Shown here: piece by piece, positions 27,632 to 37,115 of the stretch
Layout: the number at the start of each line of letters is the position of its first letter
How positions within the stretch are numbered: the first letter of the stretch is position 1
NCBI RefSeq assembly: GCF_002811945.1
Contig: NZ_NPDX01000005.1
Coordinates: 186,001-250,000, forward strand
Source: Leptospira harrisiae
Lineage (GTDB): Bacteria > Spirochaetota > Leptospiria > Leptospirales > Leptospiraceae
DNA: 64,000 nucleotides
Direction: 5' to 3'
Made by a program: the position numbers and the translations under genes
Notes under the pieces: generated by a model
The model's database searches: none
Told to the model about the DNA's origin: nothing
What the model saw: the letters and a program-made list of their open reading frames with translations, nothing else

Positions 27632-28471
27632 TTACGCTCTTTTACCGGCTTTTAGTTTTAAGTATTCTTTGTAGATTTTGTTAGCAGCTTCTTCTACTTC
27701 AGAAGTAAAGAATGCAACTCGGCCTTGTAAGTATTGGTAGAATGTCATTGCAGGAATCGCAACGATAAGACCAGCAGCAGTTGTGATAAGTGCTTCTTTG
27801 ATACCACCAGCAACCACTTTTGCGTTTACTTGGTCTGCGTTTGCAATCGCATCAAATGCGTTGATCATACCAGAAACGGTTCCAAGGAATCCAACGAGTG
27901 GGGCAATGGTGGATACTGCAGAAAGAACTGTGAGTCCTTTTTCAAGAAGTGTCATGACTTCACCAGCTTCTCTTTCGATACCAGATGCAAAAATCTCTGG
28001 ATCGTTTTGCGAAATTTCCATACCATTTTTTAATACGTCAGTAATTCTTTGTCCTTCATTTGCTTTTAAGAATTCTTCGACACCATTCATACCAGAAGCA
28101 TCAATCGCATCTTGTAAGTCTTGGTTGTAACCTTTTCTTACGAGTTTTGCTGTGAAGAAAAAATACAATCTTTCTAGAATCACACCAAAGCCAACAATAG
28201 AAGAAAGTAGGAGTGGCCACATTGACCATCCACCAGTCACAAACAATTTTACGAGTCCGATTTCGGAATCTTGTTTTGGTGCTTCCGCAGGAGCTTCGGC
28301 TACGGGAGCCTGAGTTTCCGCTGGTGCTTCCGTTGTTTGTGTGGATTCAGTCGTTGGTGGAGCAGGTGTTGCTTGTGCTTCGATTTTTCCTGCAAGAGTA
28401 AAAATTGTGATAAGTAAGGTCACAAAAGACAAAGCGAATTTCTTCTTTGTCAGGTTACATGAAAAGTTCAT
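27632..28471 (-). CDS. exbB: ExbB/TolQ family proton channel with N-terminal extension
   Basis: About 279 residues. A signal peptide ends near residue 33 (KIEAQA), followed by a Pro/Ala/Thr/Glu-rich periplasmic stretch, then three membrane helices. The family hallmark [20 protein letters not shown] lies near residue 190. The extended N-terminus is seen in some ExbB proteins and probably faces the periplasm. The start at 28471 is chosen because GGAGA just before it is the ribosome-binding site; a start at 28483 would overlap that site. It leads the exbB-exbD-exbD-tonB operon. Confidence 0.9.
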   Translation of the reverse strand: MNFSCNLTKKKFALSFVTLLITIFTLAGKIEAQATPAPPTTESTQTTEAPAETQAPVAEAPAEAPKQDSEIGLVKLFVTGGWSMWPLLLSSIVGFGVILERLYFFFTAKLVRKGYNQDLQDAIDASGMNGVEEFLKANEGQRITDVLKNGMEISQNDPEIFASGIEREAGEVMTLLEKGLTVLSAVSTIAPLVGFLGTVSGMINAFDAIANADQVNAKVVAGGIKEALITTAAGLIVAIPAMTFYQYLQGRVAFFTSEVEEAANKIYKEYLKLKAGKRA

Positions 28472-28556
28472 GAATGTCTCCATATCTAATTGATATGTTT
28501 CAAATCTAGAATATCCTTGTTACATTTAGATTACAGGGGAATGACAAAGAAGGAAA

Positions 28557-29333
28557 TTAGAGGGAGGAGAAGATCTCTTTCAGTTTGGGAATGCCTTCTA
28601 AAAACAAAGCAGGACCTGGTTGTAATATAATGCTTGGGTCTAGCTCAAAGATTTTATTGGATTTGATAAAGTTTGTGGATAACCATTCGGGTTTGTTCCG
28701 CACCCAGTCCCAGTCCATTGCCTTTCCACACCAAGAACCTATGTAAACATCGGGATTGGCATCCTTCACATCCGTAGCGGTAATGATTCGGTCTTTAGCA
28801 AGTTTACGATCTTTTAAGTGGGAAAAACAATCTTCGCCACCCGCTAGTGTGATTGCTTCGCTCACCCATTGGATTCCAGTGATAATGGGTTCATCCCATT
28901 CTTGAAAAAAAACTTTTGGTTTGTGGGTTTTGGATTCGTTTTCCTTTTCCCAAGAATGTATCTTACGTTTCCAATCATCGATCAGATTTTTTGCCTTTTC
29001 TGATTGGCCCACAAGGTTACCAAGCATTTGCATATTGGATAAAATTTCTGTTATCGATCTTTGGTTGAAGATTAGAACGTTTAACCCTCGTTCAATGAGA
29101 TCTTTGGCAAGTTGGGATTGGATGTCAGAAAAACCAATGACGAGATCTGGTTCGAGAGCCGTGATTTTTTTTACGTTCCCACTGATAAAGGCAGAGACTT
29201 TGGTTTTTTCTTCTTTGGCTCTTGGTGGGCGTTCGGTATAAACAGAGATTCCTACGATTCGTTTTTCTTCTCCCAAGAGATACAACATCTCTGTGGGTTC
29301 TTCAGTGAGACAAATGATTCTTTCTGGGCCCAT
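28557..29333 (-). CDS. BtuF-like substrate-binding protein without visible signal peptide
   Basis: A 258-residue protein of the class III periplasmic binding family (as in BtuF): MGPERIICLTEEPTEMLYLL at the start, DLVIGFSDIQSQLAKDLIER near residue 80, and a GGEDCFSHLKDRK region in the second lobe. It likely binds cobalamin or another metal chelate, consistent with the TonB cluster 73 bp downstream. Oddly, the first residue already lies in the first strand, so no signal peptide is encoded. It may be cytoplasmic or need an alternative start. Its start is 3 bp after the ktrA stop. Confidence 0.75.
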   Translation of the reverse strand: MGPERIICLTEEPTEMLYLLGEEKRIVGISVYTERPPRAKEEKTKVSAFISGNVKKITALEPDLVIGFSDIQSQLAKDLIERGLNVLIFNQRSITEILSNMQMLGNLVGQSEKAKNLIDDWKRKIHSWEKENESKTHKPKVFFQEWDEPIITGIQWVSEAITLAGGEDCFSHLKDRKLAKDRIITATDVKDANPDVYIGSWCGKAMDWDWVRNKPEWLSTNFIKSNKIFELDPSIILQPGPALFLEGIPKLKEIFSSL

Positions 29334-29336
29334 ACT

Positions 29337-30032
29337 TTAAGTTTCCAAAAAACGAGCCAGATCGGATTGGGATCCAAAGAGAACAATCACATCATCTTCT
29401 TTGAGGATTGTATTTCCATGTGGGATTCCTAAAATTTTTTCTGATTTAGAATCGGATGCTCGTTTGGTTTCTTTATTGATCGTGGGGCGTTTGATGGTAA
29501 TGACATTGATATTGTATTTATGACGTAAGTCAGCATCAGCGATGGTATGATTAATATAACGTTTTGGTACAGTGACTTCCACCACACTGTATTCATCAGA
29601 AAGTAAAAAACTAGAACGCATTCCGGAAAAAGATAATGTTTCGGCCATACTCCTTGCCGCTTTTTCTTCTGGATTAAACAAATCTTTGATTCCAAGAAGT
29701 TCCAAAACTTTCATTTGTAGTTCCGTTTGGTAACGAGCGTAAATATTTTTAACACCACATTTTTTTAAACTATCAGCACAAATAATGGATGTTTCAAAAT
29801 CGTCGGCAAGTGCAATGACTGCATAATCCACATCAACAATTCCTTGAGAACGTAATGCATGTTCGTCAGTGGCATCCAAGGTAACAGCAATCGTTACATA
29901 ATCTTTTATGGAATCAATGACCATGGGATCTTTATCAATTGCTATGACTTCATGCCCATCATCAAAAAGATAACGAACAAATAACTTTCCAAAACTTCCA
30001 ATACCGATGACTGCTATTTTTTTTCTTTGCAT
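29337..30032 (-). CDS. ktrA: KtrA/TrkA-type potassium channel regulatory subunit
   Basis: A 231-residue RCK protein. The N-terminal Rossmann fold has VIGIGSFGKLFVRYLFDDGH near residue 8 and AVTLDATDEHALRSQGI near 50. The C-terminal TrkA-C domain spans about 140-225 (GNTILKEDDVIVLFGSQSDL at its end). It forms a nucleotide-gated ring on the KtrB pore, binding ATP, ADP or c-di-AMP. The 8-bp gap to ktrB and shared strand imply cotranscription. It lacks the second RCK repeat of E. coli TrkA, hence KtrA. Confidence 0.9.
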   Translation of the reverse strand: MQRKKIAVIGIGSFGKLFVRYLFDDGHEVIAIDKDPMVIDSIKDYVTIAVTLDATDEHALRSQGIVDVDYAVIALADDFETSIICADSLKKCGVKNIYARYQTELQMKVLELLGIKDLFNPEEKAARSMAETLSFSGMRSSFLLSDEYSVVEVTVPKRYINHTIADADLRHKYNINVITIKRPTINKETKRASDSKSEKILGIPHGNTILKEDDVIVLFGSQSDLARFLET

Positions 30033-30040
30033 ACCAAACT

Positions 30041-31858
30041 TTAACCTACAACCACATATTCTTTTGGATATTCATACGAGATACGATCTACTTTTTTAGA
30101 GACTGCCACAAGCAGAGTTAAAATTCCCACTCTTCCAACAAACATAACCGTACAAATGATAATTTTACCGTAATCACTTAAATGTGGAGTGAGGCCACGA
30201 GTGAGACCGACTGTTCCAAAGGCAGAAACCACTTCATAACATAAATCGATAAAATTAGCATTTTCGGTGAGTAACAAACAAAAGATGGCAACAAAGATAA
30301 CAAATAAAGAAAGAACAATCGTGGCGCTGGCTCTTGCAATCGAAGAATTAGCAATCGTTCGGTGGTCAATTTCCATTCTATCTTTCCCACGAATTTCATT
30401 GGTTATGTTTAATAAGGAGATGGCAAAGGTTGTGGTTTTGATTCCACCACCTGTAGATACAGGAGAGGCTCCCACCCACATCAAAAAAAATGAAATAAAA
30501 GTGATAGGAAATCCCATTTGGCTTAAATCTAAAGTATTAAATCCAGCGGTCCTTGTAGTGACCGAATAAAACAAAGAATGAAAGATTTGTTCGGATGTGG
30601 TTAAACCTTTTAAACTTGAATTCTGTTCTAAAAAATAATACGATACCCAACCGAATAACAGAAGGCAACCGGTCGTCCAAAATACTAATTTAGAGGTCAC
30701 GGACCATCGAAACTTAAAATCAAAAGGATTGGAAAGTTTGGTTCTAATTTGGAATAAGACGGGAAATCCAAGTCCACCCAGAACAATCAGAAACATAATC
30801 ACTGATAAAAATCCTTCGGATCTTTGGAAGGCTTCTGTAGCGAGTCCATTTGGTAACAAACTAAAACCTGCATTACAAAAAGCAGAAATGGAATGAAAGA
30901 TGGAATAATAAATTTTTTCAGAGAGGGCGATCGGAAAGTTCTCTGGAAAACTATAAAATAATAAGATCGCTCCAATAGATTCAATGACAAGGGTTTGAAT
31001 CGTGATTTGTTTTAAAATTTCTTTGGCCCGGCCCATCGTTTCTTCAGAAAGAAGGTCTTTGATCATCATCGTATCACTGACAGAAACTTTTCCGGCAAGG
31101 AAGATGGAAAAAAAACTGGTTAAGGTCATAAGTCCTAGCCCACCTACTTGGATGAGCAGCAATACAATCAATTGTCCAGTCAAAGTAAAACTAGAACTAA
31201 TATCGACAGTCGAAAGTCCTGTCACACAAGTGGCGCTGATCGTTGTGAATAGAATATCAATAGAAGGAACACTTCCATTTGTCGATTTTGGAAAATGTAA
31301 AAAACAAACTCCGAGTAAAATGATAAATGCAAAAGAAGATACAAATACGATGGAAGGATTTAATTTTCGGGATTCATGGTTTCTGGAGAGCCGATAGAAA
31401 TGGGCTAAATTGGAAAACAAAAACAAAATTTGGTTGGCTGATAAAAAGATAAGTGTAGTATCATCCCCGGAAATATGATAGGACTTCAAAATTGAAACTA
31501 TATTTTTTTCATATATAAATTCTAGTCCTAACATCAGTAAAATGATGAGTTCTATTTTGTGAATGGAAACATATTCTTTCCAACGTTTGTTTGTAAAAAT
31601 TAAATGAACAGATTCATAGAAAATAAAAAAGGATACTAAAGTTCGAATCGATAGAGTCACATACGCTTTCCAACTTTCTGGATAATAAAATCCAAAATCT
31701 AAAATTAAAATGGTAACTGACAAAAATCCAAAAAGAATATAGAAAGTTCTTCCCATCCAACGGAAGTGTTCTATATAAAACTTTCGAATTTCGAATCTTT
31801 GGATTTGTAAATAAATAAAAAATCGTGTTAGAAAAACGAAGTATCGTTTGAGTTTCAA
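30041..31858 (-). CDS. ktrB: KtrB/TrkH-type potassium uptake pore protein
   Basis: A 605-residue membrane protein. About 10 hydrophobic segments and the four pore-loop signatures are seen: TTISATCVTGLSTVD, SAFCNAGFSLLPNG, YSVTTRTAGFNTLD and SAFGTVGLTRGLTP. The mature pore is preceded by an N-terminal extension of about 150 residues with extra membrane helices, longer than in Vibrio KtrB. The start is a TTG at 31858 that overlaps the TGA stop of the preceding gene, suggesting coupling. With KtrA it imports K+. Confidence 0.9.
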   Translation of the reverse strand: MKLKRYFVFLTRFFIYLQIQRFEIRKFYIEHFRWMGRTFYILFGFLSVTILILDFGFYYPESWKAYVTLSIRTLVSFFIFYESVHLIFTNKRWKEYVSIHKIELIILLMLGLEFIYEKNIVSILKSYHISGDDTTLIFLSANQILFLFSNLAHFYRLSRNHESRKLNPSIVFVSSFAFIILLGVCFLHFPKSTNGSVPSIDILFTTISATCVTGLSTVDISSSFTLTGQLIVLLLIQVGGLGLMTLTSFFSIFLAGKVSVSDTMMIKDLLSEETMGRAKEILKQITIQTLVIESIGAILLFYSFPENFPIALSEKIYYSIFHSISAFCNAGFSLLPNGLATEAFQRSEGFLSVIMFLIVLGGLGFPVLFQIRTKLSNPFDFKFRWSVTSKLVFWTTGCLLLFGWVSYYFLEQNSSLKGLTTSEQIFHSLFYSVTTRTAGFNTLDLSQMGFPITFISFFLMWVGASPVSTGGGIKTTTFAISLLNITNEIRGKDRMEIDHRTIANSSIARASATIVLSLFVIFVAIFCLLLTENANFIDLCYEVVSAFGTVGLTRGLTPHLSDYGKIIICTVMFVGRVGILTLLVAVSKKVDRISYEYPKEYVVVG

Positions 31859-32541
31859 GGGAAAACGTCAGCCACTTGTTTTTTCTTTTCTCGGTGTTCT
31901 TCCAATCTTTGTCTATCTGCATAAACATTTGCTCCAGAAAGACCAGTGGAGCCACCAATCATAATGATACTTCCAGCAATCGTTTTTTCAACGGCAAATA
32001 CGGAAGCCACTGCTGCAGATGCTCCTAAAGCAAACGGGAAGGTTAAAAAGAAAATGATATAAGCCCTTCGAAATTTTGTTTCTTCGTAGACGGCATCTTC
32101 ATCAAATTCTTCTTTTTGTTTTTTCTTTAATTCTTGTTTGACTCTACTTTTTTGTAATTGGTTTTGTAGGGCTTGTTCGTTGATTTCCCCGGTGAGTGGG
32201 TTGATTGGTAAATTTTGAGAACCAGTTAAATTATAAGGATTTGCTGCGGATTGGCTTGTGTTGGAAGTGGTTCTGGAATTCATTAAGGCACCAGCTCCCG
32301 GAATGGATTCAATCCCGCTGTATTGGGTTTTCACATTTTTAGGCGTTGCAAGAACTGGAGTTTCAAACTTGGGAGGAAGTGTCACATCCTGTAAAACATT
32401 GGATTCAGGATCGGATTTCGGAAGATTTCTTAGATCATAGTTATTTGTGTCATAAAAACCTTCTTTAGTTTGTCCAAAGAGAGGTCCCATTGCCAAAGAA
32501 AATACAATCATCGGCACAAATACTTGGGAAAAAATCCGCAT
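31855..32541 (-). CDS. Signal-peptide protein with C-terminal membrane segments, unknown
   Basis: A 228-residue protein. A signal peptide covers residues 1-23 (LAMGPLFGQ), then a low-complexity Ser/Asn/Pro/Gln-rich region to about residue 130. A charged coiled-coil patch (QKSRVKQELKKKQKEEFDED) and two hydrophobic stretches near residues 155-200 follow. I do not recognise the family. The stop overlaps the TTG start of ktrB, so translation may be coupled. Its link to K+ transport is only by position. Confidence 0.5.
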   Translation of the reverse strand: MRIFSQVFVPMIVFSLAMGPLFGQTKEGFYDTNNYDLRNLPKSDPESNVLQDVTLPPKFETPVLATPKNVKTQYSGIESIPGAGALMNSRTTSNTSQSAANPYNLTGSQNLPINPLTGEINEQALQNQLQKSRVKQELKKKQKEEFDEDAVYEETKFRRAYIIFFLTFPFALGASAAVASVFAVEKTIAGSIIMIGGSTGLSGANVYADRQRLEEHREKKKQVADVFP

Positions 32542-32571
32542 ACATTCCAGTTTACCTAATCTCTGTCAGGG

Positions 32572-33882
32572 TCAATCCAATTCACGCCCGGAAAGTTTGG
32601 TGGATCTGTAGGAAAAAGACTTTTCCCGGATGGTTTCCAATTCTTTTTCAGAAACTCCTGCCGTATGTGCATGTCCATATTCCTCAGGCATTGTGGTTCC
32701 AAATAAACCTGGGTCATCTGAACCGATAGCGAGTTTGATATCGTTTTGCAGAAACCTTGTGATAGGGTGATCAATATGCGATTCCAACATCCCAATGTAT
32801 AAATTAGAAGAAGGGCAACATTCAATCACAGACTCTGTTTGTGCTACTTTAGACATAACAAAGTTTTGGAAAGTGTGGAGGTATTGGGACTGGGTCACAT
32901 CAAAAGGGATTTTTAAAAGTTCGGAATCTGGTTTGGTTTTTAGTTCCCTTCGTTTGAGTTCGAGTTCTTCTTTTGGATAAAAAGGACCAAAACTTGTAAT
33001 CTCTTCATAAGATTCCAATTCGCATTCAATTTGGTCCTTGGCCTCCGATACAAGTTCAGTCCTTTCATCTCCCAAAAAATAATCGGAATCAATTCCCAAT
33101 GCCAATGCATGACCCAGTCTATGGGCACCATTCAAAGCGGATTCCAAAACCCAACGCGTTGCAGAGAAGGGAGTTTTATCTCTAAAACTTTCGCCCACAT
33201 GGTATAGGATTGATAAGGCAGTGTTTGGTTCTGCTTGGTTATCTTTGATTACGGATTGAAAAAAAGATTTTTTATCTTTTGGTGGATGTCCTTCTTCAAT
33301 ATGACAGAAGTCAATACCCACAAGTCCATTGCGAATGACGGAATCTTTTTCCATCCAGTTCTTCATCCAATCATAATGCCTTTCAAAGTTGATATCTCTA
33401 TGTAAAGACATCACAAGTTTTGATTGGATGGTTTTTCCTTCTTTTTTCGCAGAGTTTTCGCCTTTGGAAAGCCCTTCCAAACAAGCCATTAGTTTGCTAT
33501 AAAAACTTTCTTTTGGTTCTTCTTTACCAAACATCAAACGATATTCGGCATAACTGATATCATCCAAACTATTAGATAATACTACATCATGAGTTACTTC
33601 TGTAATTTCTCTTTCATCAAACTTTACAAGTGCGATGATGAGATTGAACTTTGCTTGAAAATGTAAAAAAGGAGCCTTTTCCCGAAAGTGATAGAGTTTG
33701 GAAAAATTTTTTATGTCAGCATAATCTTCAAAAAAAGTCGAAGGTCGAATTTTTATCCCATATGCTTTTTCATAAGAATCTAAATAGAGATGCCATCTAG
33801 GTTCTGGGTTATTTTTACCAATTCGATACAAAGTTTCAGGGGGTAAACATCCATAAAGGTGGTTGTGTAGATCGCAATACAT
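32572..33882 (-). CDS. Adenosine deaminase-like amidohydrolase
   Basis: A 436-residue metal-dependent hydrolase. The first metal-binding motif HNHLYG lies at residues 6-11, HVGESFRD near 228, RLGHALALG near 255, ECCPSSNLYIG near 356 and the metal-binding GSDDPGLFGTT near 388. These match the adenosine/AMP deaminase family, though it is longer than bacterial Add (about 340). An insertion of about 80 residues (near 265-345) is unusual. It may act on adenosine or a related purine; substrate not certain. It is divergent from the MATE gene. Confidence 0.75.
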   Translation of the reverse strand: MYCDLHNHLYGCLPPETLYRIGKNNPEPRWHLYLDSYEKAYGIKIRPSTFFEDYADIKNFSKLYHFREKAPFLHFQAKFNLIIALVKFDEREITEVTHDVVLSNSLDDISYAEYRLMFGKEEPKESFYSKLMACLEGLSKGENSAKKEGKTIQSKLVMSLHRDINFERHYDWMKNWMEKDSVIRNGLVGIDFCHIEEGHPPKDKKSFFQSVIKDNQAEPNTALSILYHVGESFRDKTPFSATRWVLESALNGAHRLGHALALGIDSDYFLGDERTELVSEAKDQIECELESYEEITSFGPFYPKEELELKRRELKTKPDSELLKIPFDVTQSQYLHTFQNFVMSKVAQTESVIECCPSSNLYIGMLESHIDHPITRFLQNDIKLAIGSDDPGLFGTTMPEEYGHAHTAGVSEKELETIREKSFSYRSTKLSGRELD

Positions 33883-33899
33883 ATAAGAATGACAAAACT

Positions 33900-35255
33900 A
33901 TGCTTCACAAAATTAGACGCATCTTGAAGCCAACTCGATTGAATCAGAAAATTCTTGGATTAGCAATCCCAGTTTTTTTTGGAATGATCAGTTATACAGC
34001 CATTATGGTGGCAGACACTGCCATGGTAGGAAAATTAGGTGAGGTTCCGCTTGCCGCTGTGGGATTTGGTGGAATGGTTTATTTTTCCATCTTTGCCTTT
34101 CTTATGGGTGGATCTATGGCCGTTCAAATCATCGTAGCACGTCGATTTGGCGAAAAAAATGAAAGAGGAGTCGGAATTACCTTAGTTAATTCTGTTTATT
34201 TGTCCTTAATATTAGGATCTTTATTGTCTTATTTCGGATTCCATTACGCCCCACAATTTATGGGTTGGATTGGAGATGATCCGCAAGTCATTGAAGTGGC
34301 GGGAGTCTATCTCTCCTATCGATTTATAGGAACTGTTCTCTTTTTCGTTGGATTCGCCTTACGTGGATTTTTTGATGGAATTGGAATTGTACAAGTGGGG
34401 ATGATTTCTTCCATTTTAGCTGCTGTCACAAATATCTTTTTTAATTGGTTACTGATTTTTGGAAACTGGGGTTTCCCAGCTTGGGGAGTGAAGGGTGCGG
34501 CCATTGCTTCTAGTTTATCTTCTATCCCATCTCTATTAGTTGTGGTGTTTTATTTTTTCCGCAAAGATGTAATCAAATTCTTTAAGTATCAAATCTTCAC
34601 TCCAAGTTTTGAAATCATCAAAGAACTTTGTATGGTTGGATTTGCGCCTGCTGTAGAGGGAACACTCGTTAACTTTGCATTTTCTGGTTTTTATAAAATT
34701 GCAGGTATGATTAGTACAACCACTCTTGCTTCTGCGAGCGTTGTATTAACATGTCTTAGTTTATCTTTTATGCCTGGTTTTTCTTTTGGAATTGCAGCCA
34801 CTACCATTCTTGGTCAATCAATGGGACAAGGAAAACTTCGATTGGCATATGAAGGAACCATGCGTTCAGCAACTTTTTCAGCGATTGTGATGGGTTCTAT
34901 GGGACTCTTTTTTATTATTGGCGGACCTTGGCTTATTGGGCTTTTTACCGATGTACCTGCTGTTGCCAAAGAAGCATATCCTGCACTTTGTATTGTTGCC
35001 CTCATTCAAATAGGTGATGCCTATCATATGGTGATTGGTTCAGCACTTCGTAGTGCGGGGATGATGTACTATGTGATGTTTGTTTATCTCATCGTATCCT
35101 TCCTCATTATGTTGCCATTGGCATATTTATTCGGGATTGTCCTAGCATGGGGAACGATTGGAATCTGGTCTGCGTTTTTTATTTGGATTTTACTCATGGC
35201 AGTGCTTTTTGTCGGAAAATTTCGTAAGAAGGAGTGGGTGAACATACGAATTTAA
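33900..35255 (+). CDS. MATE family efflux transporter
   Basis: A 451-residue integral membrane protein with 12 predicted helices in two similar halves: MISYTAIMVADTAMVGKLGE near residue 27 and FSGFYKIAGMISTTTLASAS near 260. This is the MATE (NorM/DinF) pattern, which exports cationic drugs or metabolites in exchange for Na+ or H+. The substrate is not predictable. The next gene starts 15 bp later on the same strand, so the patatin may be cotranscribed. It is divergent from the deaminase-like gene, with 17 bp between the starts. Confidence 0.9.
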   Translation: MLHKIRRILKPTRLNQKILGLAIPVFFGMISYTAIMVADTAMVGKLGEVPLAAVGFGGMVYFSIFAFLMGGSMAVQIIVARRFGEKNERGVGITLVNSVYLSLILGSLLSYFGFHYAPQFMGWIGDDPQVIEVAGVYLSYRFIGTVLFFVGFALRGFFDGIGIVQVGMISSILAAVTNIFFNWLLIFGNWGFPAWGVKGAAIASSLSSIPSLLVVVFYFFRKDVIKFFKYQIFTPSFEIIKELCMVGFAPAVEGTLVNFAFSGFYKIAGMISTTTLASASVVLTCLSLSFMPGFSFGIAATTILGQSMGQGKLRLAYEGTMRSATFSAIVMGSMGLFFIIGGPWLIGLFTDVPAVAKEAYPALCIVALIQIGDAYHMVIGSALRSAGMMYYVMFVYLIVSFLIMLPLAYLFGIVLAWGTIGIWSAFFIWILLMAVLFVGKFRKKEWVNIRI

Positions 35256-35270
35256 TAGAACGAGGGGAAA

Positions 35271-37022
35271 ATGAAACGAACAGAATTAGAACGACAGGCC
35301 ATCCAAAATTTTTTAAAGTCTGTGGATTTGTTCAAAAAACTTCCCCCCGCTGTTTTGTTAAGACTGGCAAACAATGTCCAAGAAAAATTAATCCGAAGCC
35401 ACGAAGCTCTTTATTATAAAGGAGAGTCTTCGGAATCAATTTATATTGTTCGGTATGGAGAAATCCTACTCGAAAATGTTGCCGGCCAAAGTCATGTTTA
35501 TGTGGGTTCAGGTCAAGTTTTGGCTGAGAACTCACTTATCTCCAGTTCCAACCATTCCACTTCTGCTATTGCCGTTATTGATTCCCTTGTTTATGTATTG
35601 AATGGAAAATTATTTTTGCAATTGGCTTCTCAAGAAAAGGTCTTCGCACAAAACATCATTCAAATGATGGGCTCTCGAATGCGAGAGAATTTAGATCGTT
35701 CCAATCATAAAGATACATTTTCCGGATTACGAAGGTTATGTGTTCATGTTCCTTTAGAACCAGAATATCATTTCAGCGAAAAAGTAAAATCCTTCCTAGA
35801 CGAATACGGAGAAGTTACTAGAAAGTTATCATCGGCAATTCCTATTTCCACTTTCAAAGGAATGGACCCCACACAAATTTCCGAATACCTTACCAATCTT
35901 AGAAATAAAACTCCCTTACTTCATATTTATTTTGATGAATCCACATCGCGAATGGATTTACATTATCTTGTGGTGCAATCTGACTTCATTGTGTTTTGGG
36001 AAGATGAACCAGAAAAGTTTTATAAAGAAAAAGAAGAAATCATCAATTTTTGGAAAAATAGAATTAGAAACTTTGAAGGCCGTGCCATCCGAATGATGGA
36101 AAGCGGTGTTCGTAAAAGTTATCTTCCACAAGACCAATCACTCAAAACCTTTTATCAAAAAGATACTTTAGCAAGATATCTGGTCGCAAAAACGAGAGGT
36201 TTAGCGTTAGGTGGTGGTGGTGCTAGAGCTCTTGCTCATGTAGGTTTGTTAAAAGTTTTACATAGAGAAGGGATACATTTTGATTTTGTATCTGGTGCTT
36301 CGATGGGAGCTGTGATTGCGGCCTTGTATGCCAGAAAAAATTCACCTGAAGAAATTGAAGAGATGATTAAAAATTTCTTTGGTGGATTAGAAAGTGCCTT
36401 TGATCCAACGATACCGGTTGTTGCCTTTTTTAAGGGAAAACGAATGAAACGTATGTTAAAGAAAGGGTTTGGTGACCAACGTATTGAAGAATTGCCACTC
36501 CCTTTTGCTACTTCAGCTGTAGATTTACAAACGGGAAAAGAACATATTTTTGACCAAGGTCCAATTACGGAAGCTCTCACAAGCGCTATGAGTTTGCCCG
36601 GTGCCTTTCCCCCTTACAGACTCGGTGAAAAACTTTTAGTGGATGGGGGAATGATCAATAACGTTCCCGAAAATCTCATTCGTTCCAAAGGTGCGGATGT
36701 AGTGATGGGAATCAACGTATCTCCTTTGCAAGAAATTGTTCCGGGCAAACTCTTTGAAGACAGAAACACAACTGAAAAAGGATTCTTTCGTTATATTTGG
36801 GATACTTTAAAATACCCTCCTATCTTACAAATTATGACAAGAACCATCACTTTAGAAGGTAGAGAGATCACTCGCCTCAAACGACCTAAAATGGATCTGT
36901 TTGTGCACTTCCATTTGGAAGAATTTCAGTTATTTGATTTTGCTCGTTACCAAGAGATCATTGATAAAGGGGAACAAGAAGCAGAAGCAAACTTAGCAGA
37001 AATCAAACAATTGTTTTCCTAA
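35271..37022 (+). CDS. Patatin-like phospholipase with cyclic-nucleotide-binding domain (NTE type)
   Basis: A 583-residue protein. The N-terminal cNMP-binding-like domain covers about 12-130 (YYKGESSESIYIVRYGEILL). The C-terminal patatin domain has the oxyanion hole GGGGARALAHVG near residue 312, nucleophile elbow GASMG near 343 and the DGG dyad Asp in VDGGMINNVP near 461. This layout matches bacterial homologues of neuropathy target esterase, which hydrolyse phospholipids or lysophospholipids. GAGGGGAAA before the ATG is a good ribosome-binding site. It probably follows the MATE gene in one transcript. Confidence 0.88.
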   Translation: MKRTELERQAIQNFLKSVDLFKKLPPAVLLRLANNVQEKLIRSHEALYYKGESSESIYIVRYGEILLENVAGQSHVYVGSGQVLAENSLISSSNHSTSAIAVIDSLVYVLNGKLFLQLASQEKVFAQNIIQMMGSRMRENLDRSNHKDTFSGLRRLCVHVPLEPEYHFSEKVKSFLDEYGEVTRKLSSAIPISTFKGMDPTQISEYLTNLRNKTPLLHIYFDESTSRMDLHYLVVQSDFIVFWEDEPEKFYKEKEEIINFWKNRIRNFEGRAIRMMESGVRKSYLPQDQSLKTFYQKDTLARYLVAKTRGLALGGGGARALAHVGLLKVLHREGIHFDFVSGASMGAVIAALYARKNSPEEIEEMIKNFFGGLESAFDPTIPVVAFFKGKRMKRMLKKGFGDQRIEELPLPFATSAVDLQTGKEHIFDQGPITEALTSAMSLPGAFPPYRLGEKLLVDGGMINNVPENLIRSKGADVVMGINVSPLQEIVPGKLFEDRNTTEKGFFRYIWDTLKYPPILQIMTRTITLEGREITRLKRPKMDLFVHFHLEEFQLFDFARYQEIIDKGEQEAEANLAEIKQLFS

Positions 37023-37115
37023 CAATCTTTTGATTCATAATCTAAATTATTCCCACCTAACGAAAACTAACTTGTGTCGATGGGTGGGATAACTGTTTTT
37101 AAGGTTCAGCCAATT

